Of a DNA stretch of 64,000 nucleotides, positions 27,137 through 36,408 are shown in pieces. This DNA is from Bacteroidota bacterium (GTDB lineage Bacteria > Bacteroidota > Bacteroidia > AKYH767-A > OLB10): positions 124,001 through 188,000 of the forward strand of contig JADKFA010000009.1 of the NCBI GenBank assembly GCA_016717725.1. The letters are read 5' to 3'. The notes under the pieces are model-generated. The model had not been told where the DNA came from. It saw nothing but the letters and a program-made list of their open reading frames with translations, and ran no database searches. The position numbers and the translations under genes were made by a program. The number at the start of each line of letters is the position of its first letter. Position 1 is the first letter of the stretch.

Positions 27137-27247
27137 GCCTCTCCCCCTTCCCCTCTCCAAGGGAGAGGGGAGGATTAGAAATTATTTTGCGAATGGCGTT
27201 CTAGGTAAATAGATAATTATTCTGCATACTTTTTCAAGCCTCTCCCC
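27137..27247. repeat. CT-rich repeat, copy 1, with duplicated gene-end sequence
   Basis: GCCTCTCCCC, a CCCCTCTCC/GGGAGAGGGG hairpin (about 27150-27170) and then about 40 bases (27162-27200) nearly identical to 28763-28801. On the minus strand the shared part ends in codons for RTPFAK and a stop, the same C terminus as the BNR protein at 28782. The segment 27201-27237 has no match in the window. The last 10 bases are the left target duplication of the IS. Confidence 0.7.
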
Positions 27248-28696
27248 CAATGTCATTAAGTTAGTGTATAAGTATGTTAAAACCATTGAGTTCTGATTAT
27301 TTAAAATCAGTTTTTTTGTAGTTATCAGACACCAAAAAAACAACTCAATGGTAGAAACAAATCTAAAAATAATTGCGGAATTAAAATTATTTATTTCTGA
27401 AATTATGAATTGCGATGAATTAAAATCGCTCTTTATTTCGAGGCCAGACGACTTTAGTAGAAAACGAAAATTAACAATTGATAAGCTTATTGCCATTCTT
27501 ATCAATATGCCAAAACGTAGTTTGAGTATTGAATTGAAAGATCTATTTGGTATAATAGAAGACAACAATCCTGCAACTAAAGCCGCATTTTGTTTACAAC
27601 GTACAAAGTTGTTGCCTATTTTTTTTCAAGTATGGAACCGTGTTTTAGTAGATAGTTTTTACAAATACCACCAGGGTAAGATCAAGTATTGGAAAGGGCT
27701 AAGATTGATTGCTGTTGATGGAAGTTCGATAAATTTAATTAACACAGAAGAAGTTATTAATTATTACGGAACGCATGATAACCAATTTTCCGAATCTCCC
27801 ATGGCGCGAATTGTTCAATCATACGATTTGCTAAATGAAATAATAATTTTTAGTAATCTTTATCCTATTAACACATCTGAAAAAAAAATTGTTGCAAACA
27901 TCATACATCAATTCTGCGAGGACAGTGTAACTATTTTTGATAGGGGTTTCCCTAGTTTCGTACTAATGTATTTAATGATAAATGAAGAAAAGCCAAAACC
28001 ATTTGTGATCAGATGCAATGTAAGTTTTAATACGGAAGTAAAACAATTTATGTGCAGCAAAAGTAAAAGTAAAATAGTAGCATTAAAGCCAAATCAATCA
28101 GTTCTCGCATCAATTAGATCAAAGGGGCATATAATAGAATTGACCACAAGTATTATGGTGCGTATGGTTAAAGTAAAATTAGCGTCTGGTATAACAGAAA
28201 TATTGCTTACCAATCTTTATGATGATCAACTTTACAATAACGATGACTTAAAATACTTATATGGTTTACGTTGGGGAATTGAGACTTCGTATGGAATCCA
28301 AAAAAATCAATTGCAAATCGAACAATTTAGTGGGCATCGAGTAATTTGCATACAACAAGATTTTCACGCTAGTGTGTTTGTAGCAAATCTGCAGAGTATA
28401 ATAAGTAAGCAGTGTGATGAGTATATAGAAGAAATTAATTTGCTGAGAAAACACAAGTATAAAATAAATCGAAATGTAAGTTGGGGTTCATTAAAACATA
28501 ATATAGTAAAACTATTTCTTGAAAATAATCCGAAAGAGTTACTAATAAAATTGCAATACGCTTTTCAACAGAATATAGAGCCAATCAGAAAAAACAGAGC
28601 ATACGAGAGAAAACCAAAAGTGAGATGCAAGAGAGGGAAATACAGAGCGCTAACTAACTACAAACGTGCGATTTGATCCTTAACTTAATGACATTG
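27248..28696 (+). mobile_element. Complete IS4-family insertion sequence (1449 bp)
   Basis: Terminal inverted repeats CAATGTCATTAAGTTA (27248-27263) and TAACTTAATGACATTG (28681-28696) are perfect over 16 bp. Direct repeats GCCTCTCCCC at 27238-27247 and 28697-28706 are a 10-bp target duplication, a length usual for IS4-family elements. One transposase gene fills it. Ends, duplication and frame are all intact, so the element looks recently inserted and probably active. Confidence 0.93.
27348..28676 (+). CDS. IS4-family DDE transposase
   Basis: Cuts and joins the ends of the surrounding IS. The 442-residue protein has the RNase H-like catalytic triad: first Asp in IAVDGSS (D124), second in TIFDRGFPS (D198), and Glu312 in the YREK signature YGLRWGIETSYGIQK, which fits Y-x2-R-x3-E-x6-K exactly (Y305, R308, E312, K319). 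The long strand-rich insertion between D198 and E312 is typical of the family. The N-terminal part is helical and probably binds the terminal repeats. The C terminus is very basic (KPKVRCKRGKYRA). The start ATG at 27348 lies 100 bases inside the left end. Confidence 0.95.
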   Translation: MVETNLKIIAELKLFISEIMNCDELKSLFISRPDDFSRKRKLTIDKLIAILINMPKRSLSIELKDLFGIIEDNNPATKAAFCLQRTKLLPIFFQVWNRVLVDSFYKYHQGKIKYWKGLRLIAVDGSSINLINTEEVINYYGTHDNQFSESPMARIVQSYDLLNEIIIFSNLYPINTSEKKIVANIIHQFCEDSVTIFDRGFPSFVLMYLMINEEKPKPFVIRCNVSFNTEVKQFMCSKSKSKIVALKPNQSVLASIRSKGHIIELTTSIMVRMVKVKLASGITEILLTNLYDDQLYNNDDLKYLYGLRWGIETSYGIQKNQLQIEQFSGHRVICIQQDFHASVFVANLQSIISKQCDEYIEEINLLRKHKYKINRNVSWGSLKHNIVKLFLENNPKELLIKLQYAFQQNIEPIRKNRAYERKPKVRCKRGKYRALTNYKRAI

Positions 28697-28803
28697 GCCT
28701 CTCCCCTCTCGCGACACTTCGGGCCCCCTCTCCATCCTCTCCTGAAGGTGAGGACAAGAAAGGAGAGGGGAGGATAAGAAATTATTTTGCGAAAGGTGTT
28801 CTA
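28697..28803. repeat. CT-rich repeat, copy 2, at the end of the BNR protein gene
   Basis: Begins with the right target duplication GCCTCTCCCC, then CCTCTCC-rich DNA and GGAGAGGGGAGGATAAGAAA. From 28763 to 28801 it matches 27162-27200 with about four differences, and the match runs into the last codons of the BNR gene. Confidence 0.7.
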
Positions 28804-31800
28804 CCAGGAGTATAGGGAGCTTTTAACTGATCAAGTGTGTTTTCGATCCCCTGCATATCGGCACCAATGGATTTTAAATCTGAAATCACTTGTTTCAATT
28901 CCTTATCTGCGATGGCAAATGATTTACGAAAAGTACCCGTGGGAGCAGTGGTAGTATTCCACATTCCATACTCGATAGTTCCTATTCGGTCGTTGATTGA
29001 AGGAGCTGTTTCGAACTCGCGTTTAGCTAGTGATCCATCTCCAAATAGTTTTAGGTTGATCGCATTCAATCGAACTTGAATATCATTCAAACTTTTCACA
29101 AGAGCTGGAGTAGTGCTAGGGGTTTCTATTAAAGCTTGTTTAATGAATTTCAATTTATTTCCAATTTCATTTCTATATTCATTTGTTCCACCCAATACTC
29201 TGCGTAATTCCGATACTTCTTTACAGAATTCATCATAAGCTTTTTTATCAGTAGCAGTAAATGTATTTAAGTTTAAACTTCGCAAAGAGAAAGGCTGAGA
29301 CAATACTAATTCAGTGGTGATCCCATCCTCCACCTTGCTGAGTGTGACCGTATAATTTCCAGGCAGGGCTAAAGGACCTACTGGATTTTGATCCCATGGA
29401 TTGTTAGGATCTGGTTTGTAAAAATTAACAGGGTTTGAAGCCGCATATCGTAGATCCCAATTAAGACGCTTTAATCCTTTTTTAGGGGCTGTCTTCAAAT
29501 TACGTATAGGCGTACCGTTAGCATCTTTGATCGTGAAAAGCAAATAAGGTTCGGCTTGATTATCTTCTAAGCGAATGGAATCAGCAGAAGGGTAATAAAC
29601 AGGTTCGCCTTTTTTTACTTTTTCCTTCTCCCTCTCTTGTCTTCTCTCTTTGATGGTTTTGATATCTTCTTTCAAATAATAAGTAAATACCGTTCCTTGT
29701 TTCGGATTTTCACATGCATAAAAGCCTTCTCCTAAAAAACCCTTTAAAGGAAAACCATGCTCTTGATATTCGATAAACTGAACGCTCTCTTTAATGGGAT
29801 AAATAATTGCCGGTTGTTCCAAATCTTCTACTTTTATTTTTCTCAAGGGAGAATAGTCATCTAAAATATAAAATCCTCTTCCAAAAGTAGCAAGCACTAA
29901 ATCACTTTCGCGCTCTTGAATTTCCATATCACGAACGGCGACAGTAGGTAGGCCACCTTTCATCTGCACCCAACGATTGCCACCGTTAATGCTACAATAA
30001 ACTCCAAATTCTGTACCTACAAAAAGTAAATTTTTATTGATTGGATCTTCCACCATGCAATACGTACTTCCTCTTTCTGGCAAATTATTGGAGATGGATG
30101 ACCATGTTCGTCCACCATCTACACTTTTATAAATATACGGTTTGAAATCACCATAACGATGATGATTAAACATTGCGTAGAATACATATTTATCATGACG
30201 TGATGCCACAATTTGATTTACATACGTACGATCTGGGACACCAGGGAAAGATTCAATCTTCGTCCAATTCTTACCACCATCCGTGGTAACTTGTATGAGT
30301 CCATCATCCGTTCCTACTACCAAGTGATTTTCATCGAAGGGAGATTCAGCTATGGAAACGAGCTGTCCGTAGATATCCGTCGACTGATTTTTTGCTACGG
30401 CATCCATGCTCCATACTTTTCCCATCACGGGCAATTTATTTCGATCAATTTGACGTGACAAATCTCCACTAATGGCGATCCAATTTTCGCCACGATCATC
30501 GCTACGGAATAATTTATTTGCTCCAAAATAGAGACGAGTATTTGTATGCTTTGAAATGATGATGGGTGCATCCCAGTTCCATCTCAGTCCAGGTTCATTT
30601 TCACCTTCAACGGGTTTAATGTCGAGGGCTTCACCGCTTTTCTTATCGTAACGCACCAGACCTCCGTATTGAGATTCAGAATAAACAATATTAGGATCCT
30701 TTGGATCTACCACCGTTTCAAATCCATCTCCACCAGTAGTTATTACCCAATCCATATTATGAATACCGTTGGCGCTCTTTGTTCTAGAAGGCCCTCCTAA
30801 GGTATTATTATCTTGCGTACCTCCGTAAACGTTATAGAAAGGTGTTGCATTATCTACAGCTACTTTATAAAATTGTGTGATGGGTAAATTCGATTTAAAT
30901 TCCCAATTCGCAGCGTAATCAAATGTCTCGTACAACCCACCATCACAACCTGCTAACAAATGATTGGTGTTTTTTGGATTTATCCAAAGAGCGTGATTAT
31001 CGACATGCTTATATTTTTCACCGAGTGTTTTAAATGTTTTTCCACCATCGGTAGAAACGGTGATGAAAAAATCCATCGAGAAAATTTTATCTACATTTTG
31101 TGGATCACAAAATATTTCAACGTAATAATTCCCACTGGTGCTAAGATCACCACGTCTTTCCCAACTAGCTCCTCGATCGGTAGAGCGATACATACCACCT
31201 TTTTTATCGCTTGCTTCCACCATACAATATAACACATCGGGATTAACGGGTGATACGCCCATTCCAATTCTTCCTAAATCAGTATCGGGTAAGCCCTTAT
31301 TAATTTTATTCCAAGTAGCACCTGCGTCGGTACTTTTGTATATTCCTGATTCTGGTCCACCGCTGATGTATGTGAATCCTTGACGACGACGTTGATGCGC
31401 TGTTGCATACAAGACATTATTATTTCTTGGATCCATGTGAATTTCGTTACAGCCTGTATGTTCACTCACTGATAAAATATTCTTCCATGTCTTACCTCCA
31501 TCCGTAGTTTTATAAATACCACGATCACCGCCTGCACTCCACAAGGGTCCGTAAGCAGCAACATACACAACATCCGAATTAGAGGGATCGACTACAATCA
31601 TTCCGGTATGTTCAGAATTTTTTAGACCCATATTCTTCCAACTCTTTCCACCATCTTCCGATTTATAAACCCCATCACCATAAGCGACGCTGCGTTGATT
31701 ATTATTTTCGCCAGTTCCTACCCATACAACATTTGAGTTATTGGGATCGATGGTTACACAACCAATTGAGTAGGATCCTTCCTTATCAAGGACAGGCGTG

Positions 31801-32066
31801 TAGGTGATACCTGCATTCGTTGTTTTCCATACTCCACCCGAAGCAGCGGCAACAAAATACTCATTGATATTATTGGGATTCACTTCGACATCGGAAACAC
31901 GACCGCTCGTTACAGCAGGACCAATCGAACGGAAAGTAAATCCGCTGAGGACGCCTGAATTAAAAACGGTATCCTTAGAAGCTGTTGTTCCTGAATTTTT
32001 CTTTTGTGAGAAGGATGGAGAGGCCATCAACAACATTAGCGCTAATACAATGATTCTTTTAAACAT
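28782..32066 (-). CDS. BNR/sortilin-type beta-propeller exported protein (annotated elsewhere as glycosyl hydrolase)
   Basis: Exported protein of 1094 residues. Signal peptide 1-20 (SFS-QK). Residues about 25-760 hold many BNR/Asp-box repeats of the sortilin-VPS10 kind (S-x-D-x-G-x-T/S-W: KSEDGGKSWKN, KTTDGGKTWKN, KSTDAGATWNK, RSTDRGASWER, TTDGGKNWTK, KSVDGGRTWSS), which build one or two large propellers. A C-terminal Ig-like region (ALPGNYTVTLSKVEDG) and a helical segment near 960-1070 follow. No T9SS sorting domain is visible, so it may stay periplasmic. Relatives are often called glycosyl hydrolases, but I see no catalytic residues to support that. Its last residues RTPFAK lie in a repeated segment and may be acquired. 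Confidence 0.85.
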   Translation of the reverse strand: MFKRIIVLALMLLMASPSFSQKKNSGTTASKDTVFNSGVLSGFTFRSIGPAVTSGRVSDVEVNPNNINEYFVAAASGGVWKTTNAGITYTPVLDKEGSYSIGCVTIDPNNSNVVWVGTGENNNQRSVAYGDGVYKSEDGGKSWKNMGLKNSEHTGMIVVDPSNSDVVYVAAYGPLWSAGGDRGIYKTTDGGKTWKNILSVSEHTGCNEIHMDPRNNNVLYATAHQRRRQGFTYISGGPESGIYKSTDAGATWNKINKGLPDTDLGRIGMGVSPVNPDVLYCMVEASDKKGGMYRSTDRGASWERRGDLSTSGNYYVEIFCDPQNVDKIFSMDFFITVSTDGGKTFKTLGEKYKHVDNHALWINPKNTNHLLAGCDGGLYETFDYAANWEFKSNLPITQFYKVAVDNATPFYNVYGGTQDNNTLGGPSRTKSANGIHNMDWVITTGGDGFETVVDPKDPNIVYSESQYGGLVRYDKKSGEALDIKPVEGENEPGLRWNWDAPIIISKHTNTRLYFGANKLFRSDDRGENWIAISGDLSRQIDRNKLPVMGKVWSMDAVAKNQSTDIYGQLVSIAESPFDENHLVVGTDDGLIQVTTDGGKNWTKIESFPGVPDRTYVNQIVASRHDKYVFYAMFNHHRYGDFKPYIYKSVDGGRTWSSISNNLPERGSTYCMVEDPINKNLLFVGTEFGVYCSINGGNRWVQMKGGLPTVAVRDMEIQERESDLVLATFGRGFYILDDYSPLRKIKVEDLEQPAIIYPIKESVQFIEYQEHGFPLKGFLGEGFYACENPKQGTVFTYYLKEDIKTIKERRQEREKEKVKKGEPVYYPSADSIRLEDNQAEPYLLFTIKDANGTPIRNLKTAPKKGLKRLNWDLRYAASNPVNFYKPDPNNPWDQNPVGPLALPGNYTVTLSKVEDGITTELVLSQPFSLRSLNLNTFTATDKKAYDEFCKEVSELRRVLGGTNEYRNEIGNKLKFIKQALIETPSTTPALVKSLNDIQVRLNAINLKLFGDGSLAKREFETAPSINDRIGTIEYGMWNTTTAPTGTFRKSFAIADKELKQVISDLKSIGADMQGIENTLDQLKAPYTPGRTPFAK

Positions 32067-32261
32067 GATTTTGATATATTAATCGATTAATAGTTTACAA
32101 TTTACTTTATCGTTTCACTTATAGATATGCAGATTTCACATCAAAGGCATCTACTCTAAACGAAGAAAAGATATAGGGCTAAATTAATCTTTTGGCGAAT
32201 ACAAAAAAGCTTCAACCGACAGGAGGTGTAAAATCATCGACCAATAATAACAATGCAAGGT

Positions 32262-32846
32262 TTACTTTAAATATCCCTCTATCATTTTAATCATTTCCTG
32301 AAGCGTTTCCTCGTCATTTTGACGCATGGGAAATCCTTCTGTGGTCATTAAGATCTCATTTTTTTCATTGATCAGAACGGAGGTAGGATACGAGTTAACA
32401 CCAAATTTAGAAGAGATCGTATAGCATTTTGGACTCATCCCTGTGCTCCCATCTTCCAGACATTCGGGAACAATTGGATAGCGTATCGATTCTGTACGGT
32501 AACGTTTCGCTATTTCATTTCCAGAAACTGAATCAATACCATTGAACAAAATTAATTGGGATGGCGTATGTGGTGCAATGGCTAAAAGTTGAAACTTAGT
32601 ACCTTTAAAATGATCATTCAATTTATTAAGAACAGGTATTTCCTTCATACAGGGTCCACATCCAACATAGAAAAAGCTAATGAATGTAATTTTATTTTTG
32701 AAGTACGTACTATCAATGATTTTGTTATCGATTGTTTTTGCAGTAAAAACTGGCATCTTAAAAACCGATTGTGCGTTTACTGATTCGAAGAAAATCGATA
32801 ATAAAACAACATAGAATAATCGCTTATATTTTATAGTCATTTTCAT
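32262..32846 (-). CDS. TlpA/ResA-like exported thioredoxin
   Basis: Predicted envelope thiol-disulfide reductase of 194 residues. The signal sequence or anchor covers residues 9-25 (VNA-QS). The active site is FFYVGCGPCMKEIP, with Cys63 and Cys66, followed by the cis-Pro region FGVNSYPTSVLIN. This is the AhpC/TSA-Redoxin fold of the TlpA/ResA group, which reduces envelope disulfides, for example during cytochrome c maturation. It starts 10 bases after the MFS transporter stop and so is likely co-transcribed with it. Which substrate it serves is unknown, though a diheme cytochrome c gene lies 3 kb away. Confidence 0.88.
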   Translation of the reverse strand: MKMTIKYKRLFYVVLLSIFFESVNAQSVFKMPVFTAKTIDNKIIDSTYFKNKITFISFFYVGCGPCMKEIPVLNKLNDHFKGTKFQLLAIAPHTPSQLILFNGIDSVSGNEIAKRYRTESIRYPIVPECLEDGSTGMSPKCYTISSKFGVNSYPTSVLINEKNEILMTTEGFPMRQNDEETLQEMIKMIEGYLK

Positions 32847-32856
32847 TTATACTTTA

Positions 32857-34071
32857 TTACTTAATAAATCTACCTGATAACGTTCTCCATGCTAAAAATC
32901 CACTTGCAGAAACTAAAATTGCTCCCATCATAAATGCAGCACCCGGGAAGTAAATGACACCATTTTTTCCTGTAAAAAAAGCAAATAAATTCGTCATTAA
33001 GGGTGGTCCAATAATGGAAGTTACACTAATTAAGCTGGTGAGTGCTCCTTGTAATTCGCCTTGTTCATTTGCGGGCACTTGATTAGAAATAATTCCTTGT
33101 AACGAGGGGCCTGCAATTCCACCTAAGCAATAAGGAATCAAGAAAACGAACATCATCCATCCTTGATTGCTAAAAGCAAATAATGTTAACCCCACTGCAT
33201 ACATCATCATACCTACGTATACGGAACGGTTAGGACCAAGACGAGGATTAATGATTCGAATTAATCCACCTTGAACAATAGCAACACAAAGTCCAGCCAT
33301 TCCTAGTGAATAGCCCACCATGGCTTTGCTCCAACTAAAACGTTCAATCGTAAAAAATGTCCAAGTACTTTGCACGGCATGAGCTGCGATATAAACTAAT
33401 ACCAAAGAAGCTACCAATCCTAAAATAACTGGATAGCGTCCCAAATGTTTTAGAGAGCCGATGGGATTAGCTCTTTTCCAATCGAATTTTCTTTTGTTCT
33501 CAACGCTTAATGATTCGGGCAATACAAAATAGCCATACACCCAATTTAAAAACGTCAATCCTGCTGCTGCGAAGAAAGGAATGCGAGAACCAAATTCACC
33601 CAAAACACCACCGAGTACGGGACCCACAATAAATCCTATTCCGAAAGCCATGCCCACAACACCAAAATTCTGCGCTCGTTTTTCAGGAGTACTTATGTCT
33701 GCAATATAGGCGGTAGCAGTCGTGATACTAGCACCACATATACCAGATAATATTCTACCAACAAATAACCAACCAATGGTAGGAGCGAAAGCTAGAAACA
33801 GATAATCCAATCCAAATCCAAAAAGAGAAATTAACAAAATTGGTCTTCTTCCAAAACGATCACTTAAGCCACCCAAGATTGGAGAAAACAAAAATTGCAT
33901 AATGGCATATGCAAACATCATCCATCCGCCATACTTTGAAGCATCGCTAATAGTGCCTCCTGTTAATTCTTGGATGAGTGCTGGCAATACAGGTAAAATT
34001 ATACCCAGTCCAATAATATCCACCAACATAGTAACAAAAATAAAAGAGAGTGCTGGTTTATTACTTTTCAT
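32857..34071 (-). CDS. MFS transporter, TetA(tetracycline efflux)-like
   Basis: Twelve-helix major facilitator antiporter of 404 residues, related to TCR/TetA drug:H+ antiporters. Motif A is GGLSDRFGRRPILL between helices 2 and 3. The antiporter motif C is visible as GIGFIVGPVLGGVLGE in helix 5. The first helix starts SFIFVTMLVDIIGLGIILPVLP, typical for the group. Substrate cannot be predicted: chromosomal homologs in Bacteroidota are common and usually not tied to tetracycline resistance. It is followed at 10 bases by the TlpA-like gene. Confidence 0.9.
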   Translation of the reverse strand: MKSNKPALSFIFVTMLVDIIGLGIILPVLPALIQELTGGTISDASKYGGWMMFAYAIMQFLFSPILGGLSDRFGRRPILLISLFGFGLDYLFLAFAPTIGWLFVGRILSGICGASITTATAYIADISTPEKRAQNFGVVGMAFGIGFIVGPVLGGVLGEFGSRIPFFAAAGLTFLNWVYGYFVLPESLSVENKRKFDWKRANPIGSLKHLGRYPVILGLVASLVLVYIAAHAVQSTWTFFTIERFSWSKAMVGYSLGMAGLCVAIVQGGLIRIINPRLGPNRSVYVGMMMYAVGLTLFAFSNQGWMMFVFLIPYCLGGIAGPSLQGIISNQVPANEQGELQGALTSLISVTSIIGPPLMTNLFAFFTGKNGVIYFPGAAFMMGAILVSASGFLAWRTLSGRFIK

Positions 34072-34149
34072 TTTTTTCGTGTAAACAAAATAGAAATTAA
34101 TTGAGTTGATATAAAAAATATAAAGATGGCTTAGATAAAAATTCTTAAA

Positions 34150-34188
34150 ACAAAGTCAGCATAAAAACAATTTGTTTCTATGCTGACT
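34150..34188 (-). terminator. Rho-independent terminator after DUF1579 gene
   Basis: AGTCAGCATA at 34154-34163 pairs with TATGCTGACT at 34179-34188. The stem extends inward by AAACAA/TTGTTT after one mismatch, making a long hairpin. On the minus strand it is followed by TTTGTTTTAAG. Confidence 0.75.
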
Positions 34189-34207
34189 CGAAATATCAAT
34201 GATACAT

Positions 34208-34882
34208 TTATCTTTTCATAACAATTCGCATACTTAAAAATTCTTTGCCACCTAGAGGAGTTGAATACATGTCCAAATGCATTTCACTTTCACCTATAAA
34301 AGTCATGACCTCACGAATTTTAACTGTTTTCCCTGAGATTGGATCTGATTGTTCTCCCAAATACTGTATTGCTTTTGTTTTAGGATCCATGGTTCCTGTA
34401 CTAAACATTACACCAGTACCCATATTATCAATCCAGGTAGAATAATATTTTTTTGAAACATTATCATATCCAGTTACACCAACACCTTCAAAATGCATAC
34501 CCATAAATTCACCTGAATGTAAAGTTTGCTGGTAACGTCCATCTAAAATCATTTCTACTTTTACCTTCGCTTGATTCACAATTGGCTCAGCCGTTTCGTG
34601 CATCCACATTGTAATTTCTTCTGTCCAATCTCCAACTTGGCTAGCTAACATAGCATGTTCTTCACCTGGAGTCATCGCTGCCATCATTTTAGCATTGATT
34701 TCATCTTGATTTACAGGATCTGGTGAATCCACCATTTTCCTATCAGGATCTTCTTTTGCAGGGTTTTCCTTTACTGGTGCAGCTTTAGTGGGTGCCGCTT
34801 TAGAGGGTGCTGCTTTCTTCGTTTGGGAATAAGCGGTGAACACCAAACACATCATTATCGATAAAGTAATAATTTTTTTCAT
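34208..34882 (-). CDS. Exported DUF1579 family protein
   Basis: Secreted or periplasmic protein of about 224 residues. The ATG at 34882 is chosen because it gives a standard signal peptide (MKKIITLSIMMCLVFTAYS-Q). An in-frame start at 34912 adds ten residues that spoil it. A lysine/alanine/proline-rich linker (AAPSKAAPTKAAPVKE) follows. The DUF1579 domain then has VGDWTEEITMW, MILDGRYQQTLHSGEFMGMHFEGVGVTGYDN and YYSTWIDNMGTGVM. Its function is unknown. A terminator follows and a -7 box precedes it, so it is probably monocistronic. Confidence 0.85.
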   Translation of the reverse strand: MKKIITLSIMMCLVFTAYSQTKKAAPSKAAPTKAAPVKENPAKEDPDRKMVDSPDPVNQDEINAKMMAAMTPGEEHAMLASQVGDWTEEITMWMHETAEPIVNQAKVKVEMILDGRYQQTLHSGEFMGMHFEGVGVTGYDNVSKKYYSTWIDNMGTGVMFSTGTMDPKTKAIQYLGEQSDPISGKTVKIREVMTFIGESEMHLDMYSTPLGGKEFLSMRIVMKR

Positions 34883-34909
34883 TGTTTTCAGTAGATATAT
34901 TTTCAAACG

Positions 34910-34917
34910 CAAATGTA
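34910..34917 (-). promoter_or_regulatory. Candidate -7 box TACATTTG for DUF1579 gene
   Basis: Minus-strand TACATTTG fits TAnnTTTG and lies 27 bases before the ATG at 34882. This supports that start over the one at 34912. No -33 element is clear. Confidence 0.4.
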
Positions 34918-34958
34918 CTAAATAGTAATTACATTAAGTTTAACTATAAAAAAGGGAA

Positions 34959-35300
34959 TTACATTTCTAAATACTTAGCAGCCAATTTAGCTGGAGCAAC
35001 AAAACAGTAAGCACTCGTTAAGGCATCTTTAAACATATCCTTTCTAACTTTCTTCAAGCTTATCAATGTCCATCCTTGCTTTCCCCATGCATTGGGAACG
35101 GGATATATCACATCTTCTTTATAGGCACAAAACACATTTTGATCAATGGGAGACAATCGAACGCAAGCACGATCGTGTTCAAGATTCATTGTTGCAAATA
35201 TTTTTCCTTTTACTCGAAAAGATGTTTTATCAAAATGAGGTTCTTCTGAAGCACCTTCAAAAGAAAGAGCGCATTTTCTAACTTCGTCTCTACTTATCAT
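34959..35300 (-). CDS. MmcQ/YjbR family protein
   Basis: Small cytosolic protein of 113 residues of the YjbR (MmcQ-like) family, which has a double-wing DNA-binding-like fold but no settled function. Typical features are the N-terminal A/S-L-S-F-E-x-A-S-E-E-P-H-F segment, the strand F-R-V-K-G-K-I-F-A-T near residue 30, and GKQGWTLISLKKV followed by DALTSAYCFVAPAKL near the end. The length is normal. It starts 16 bases after the cytochrome gene stop and may be read through from it. Confidence 0.88.
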   Translation of the reverse strand: MISRDEVRKCALSFEGASEEPHFDKTSFRVKGKIFATMNLEHDRACVRLSPIDQNVFCAYKEDVIYPVPNAWGKQGWTLISLKKVRKDMFKDALTSAYCFVAPAKLAAKYLEM

Positions 35301-35316
35301 TCCATAAAAGTATAAT

Positions 35317-36288
35317 TTACTTAGCAGAAATCAAAACAGGTCCTGTGTTATTGGGTACTGGTGGAATTGATTGAAGATAACGATAAATCGCTTTGAGTTC
35401 TAAGTCTGATAAATTCAAAAACTGACCCCAAGGCATCATACTTTCTTTAATTATTTTACCTTTTCTAAATCGTTGAATGAATTCTTGCTCGGTCCAATTC
35501 GACAATCTTCCAGTGGTTGGATCGGAAGTAATGTTAGGAGAAACTAGTATTAATTCAGGATTTGTTTCACACGGCATTTTAAATCCTCCTGCATAGAAAG
35601 GGCCAACATATTTTCCTGTTTTCATATCTCTATCGGTATGACAACCTCTGCAATTAGCTACCGATTGCGCCAAATATTTTCCATATTCAATTGATGAATC
35701 TGGCTTCACTACGACTTGAATTTCTTCACTTGGTCCAACTGGAGTAATTACAAATGCTTTTAAAATATTCCCCAAGAGTTTCCATTCTGATTTAGGAACT
35801 TCGTTCTTTACGGGATTAACGGTTCGGAGGTAAGAAATAATTGCCGTTAAATCTGAATCGCTTAAGTTTTGAAACGGCATGAATTCGAGCATTGCTCGTC
35901 CATCATATCCCACCATATGACGTAAAGATCGAGCAAGGACACTATCGGGCCAACTCCCAATTCCTGTTTCTTTATCAGAAGTAATATTTGGCGTTATAAT
36001 TTTTGCTGGGGGAATATCAAAGATATGTCCTCCCGACAACGGAACAATTTCGCCACGTTCTATTGCCTCCACCATTTCTACAGGGGCGTGACAATAGGCA
36101 CAATGCGCAGCGCCATACACTAAGGCTTTCCCTCGTTGAATGACTAAACTATCATTTACAGCATGAATTTTAGGATAGGGAGCATCGAAAGTACGATCCT
36201 TTTTCACGAACACTACAGCGGCTAATACAACGACAAATAGTAGCAGAAAAAGACCAAACCATTTTAAGATTTTTACGATAATAATCAT
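35317..36288 (-). CDS. Membrane-anchored diheme cytochrome c
   Basis: Periplasmic electron carrier of 323 residues, held to the inner membrane by an N-terminal helix (residues 8-28). It has two heme c sites, AHCAYCHAPV (C63-x2-C66-H67) and ANCRGCHTDR near residue 215, each in a separate cytochrome c domain. Each domain has the ITPNITSD motif before a GIGSW or LSNWT segment and a candidate Met ligand afterwards (EFMPF, MMPWG). This layout resembles the cytochrome subunits of periplasmic dehydrogenases, but no dehydrogenase gene is adjacent. Its partner is therefore unknown. Confidence 0.9.
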   Translation of the reverse strand: MIIIVKILKWFGLFLLLFVVVLAAVVFVKKDRTFDAPYPKIHAVNDSLVIQRGKALVYGAAHCAYCHAPVEMVEAIERGEIVPLSGGHIFDIPPAKIITPNITSDKETGIGSWPDSVLARSLRHMVGYDGRAMLEFMPFQNLSDSDLTAIISYLRTVNPVKNEVPKSEWKLLGNILKAFVITPVGPSEEIQVVVKPDSSIEYGKYLAQSVANCRGCHTDRDMKTGKYVGPFYAGGFKMPCETNPELILVSPNITSDPTTGRLSNWTEQEFIQRFRKGKIIKESMMPWGQFLNLSDLELKAIYRYLQSIPPVPNNTGPVLISAK

Positions 36289-36408
36289 TATGAATAGTTT
36301 TACATATTATTCCCGAAAATTAAAATAAATACTCGGAGGTGTCAATCCATAACGTTCAACATCCAATCATTTCTTAAAATTATCCATTAATTTTAAGTGG
36401 TTCACCCT

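Noticed and set aside
27182..27568. A minus-strand frame of 128 codons across the IS left end
   Set aside because: It is antisense to the transposase and runs out through the terminal repeat, so it is a shadow frame. Only its last codons match the repeated gene end.
28782..32066. Assigning glycoside hydrolase activity
   Set aside because: Only BNR/sortilin repeats are visible, and no catalytic residues could be identified.
32857..34071. Acquired tetracycline resistance gene
   Set aside because: It is a TetA-like MFS protein but has no mobile context and normal local composition, so a resistance call is not supported.
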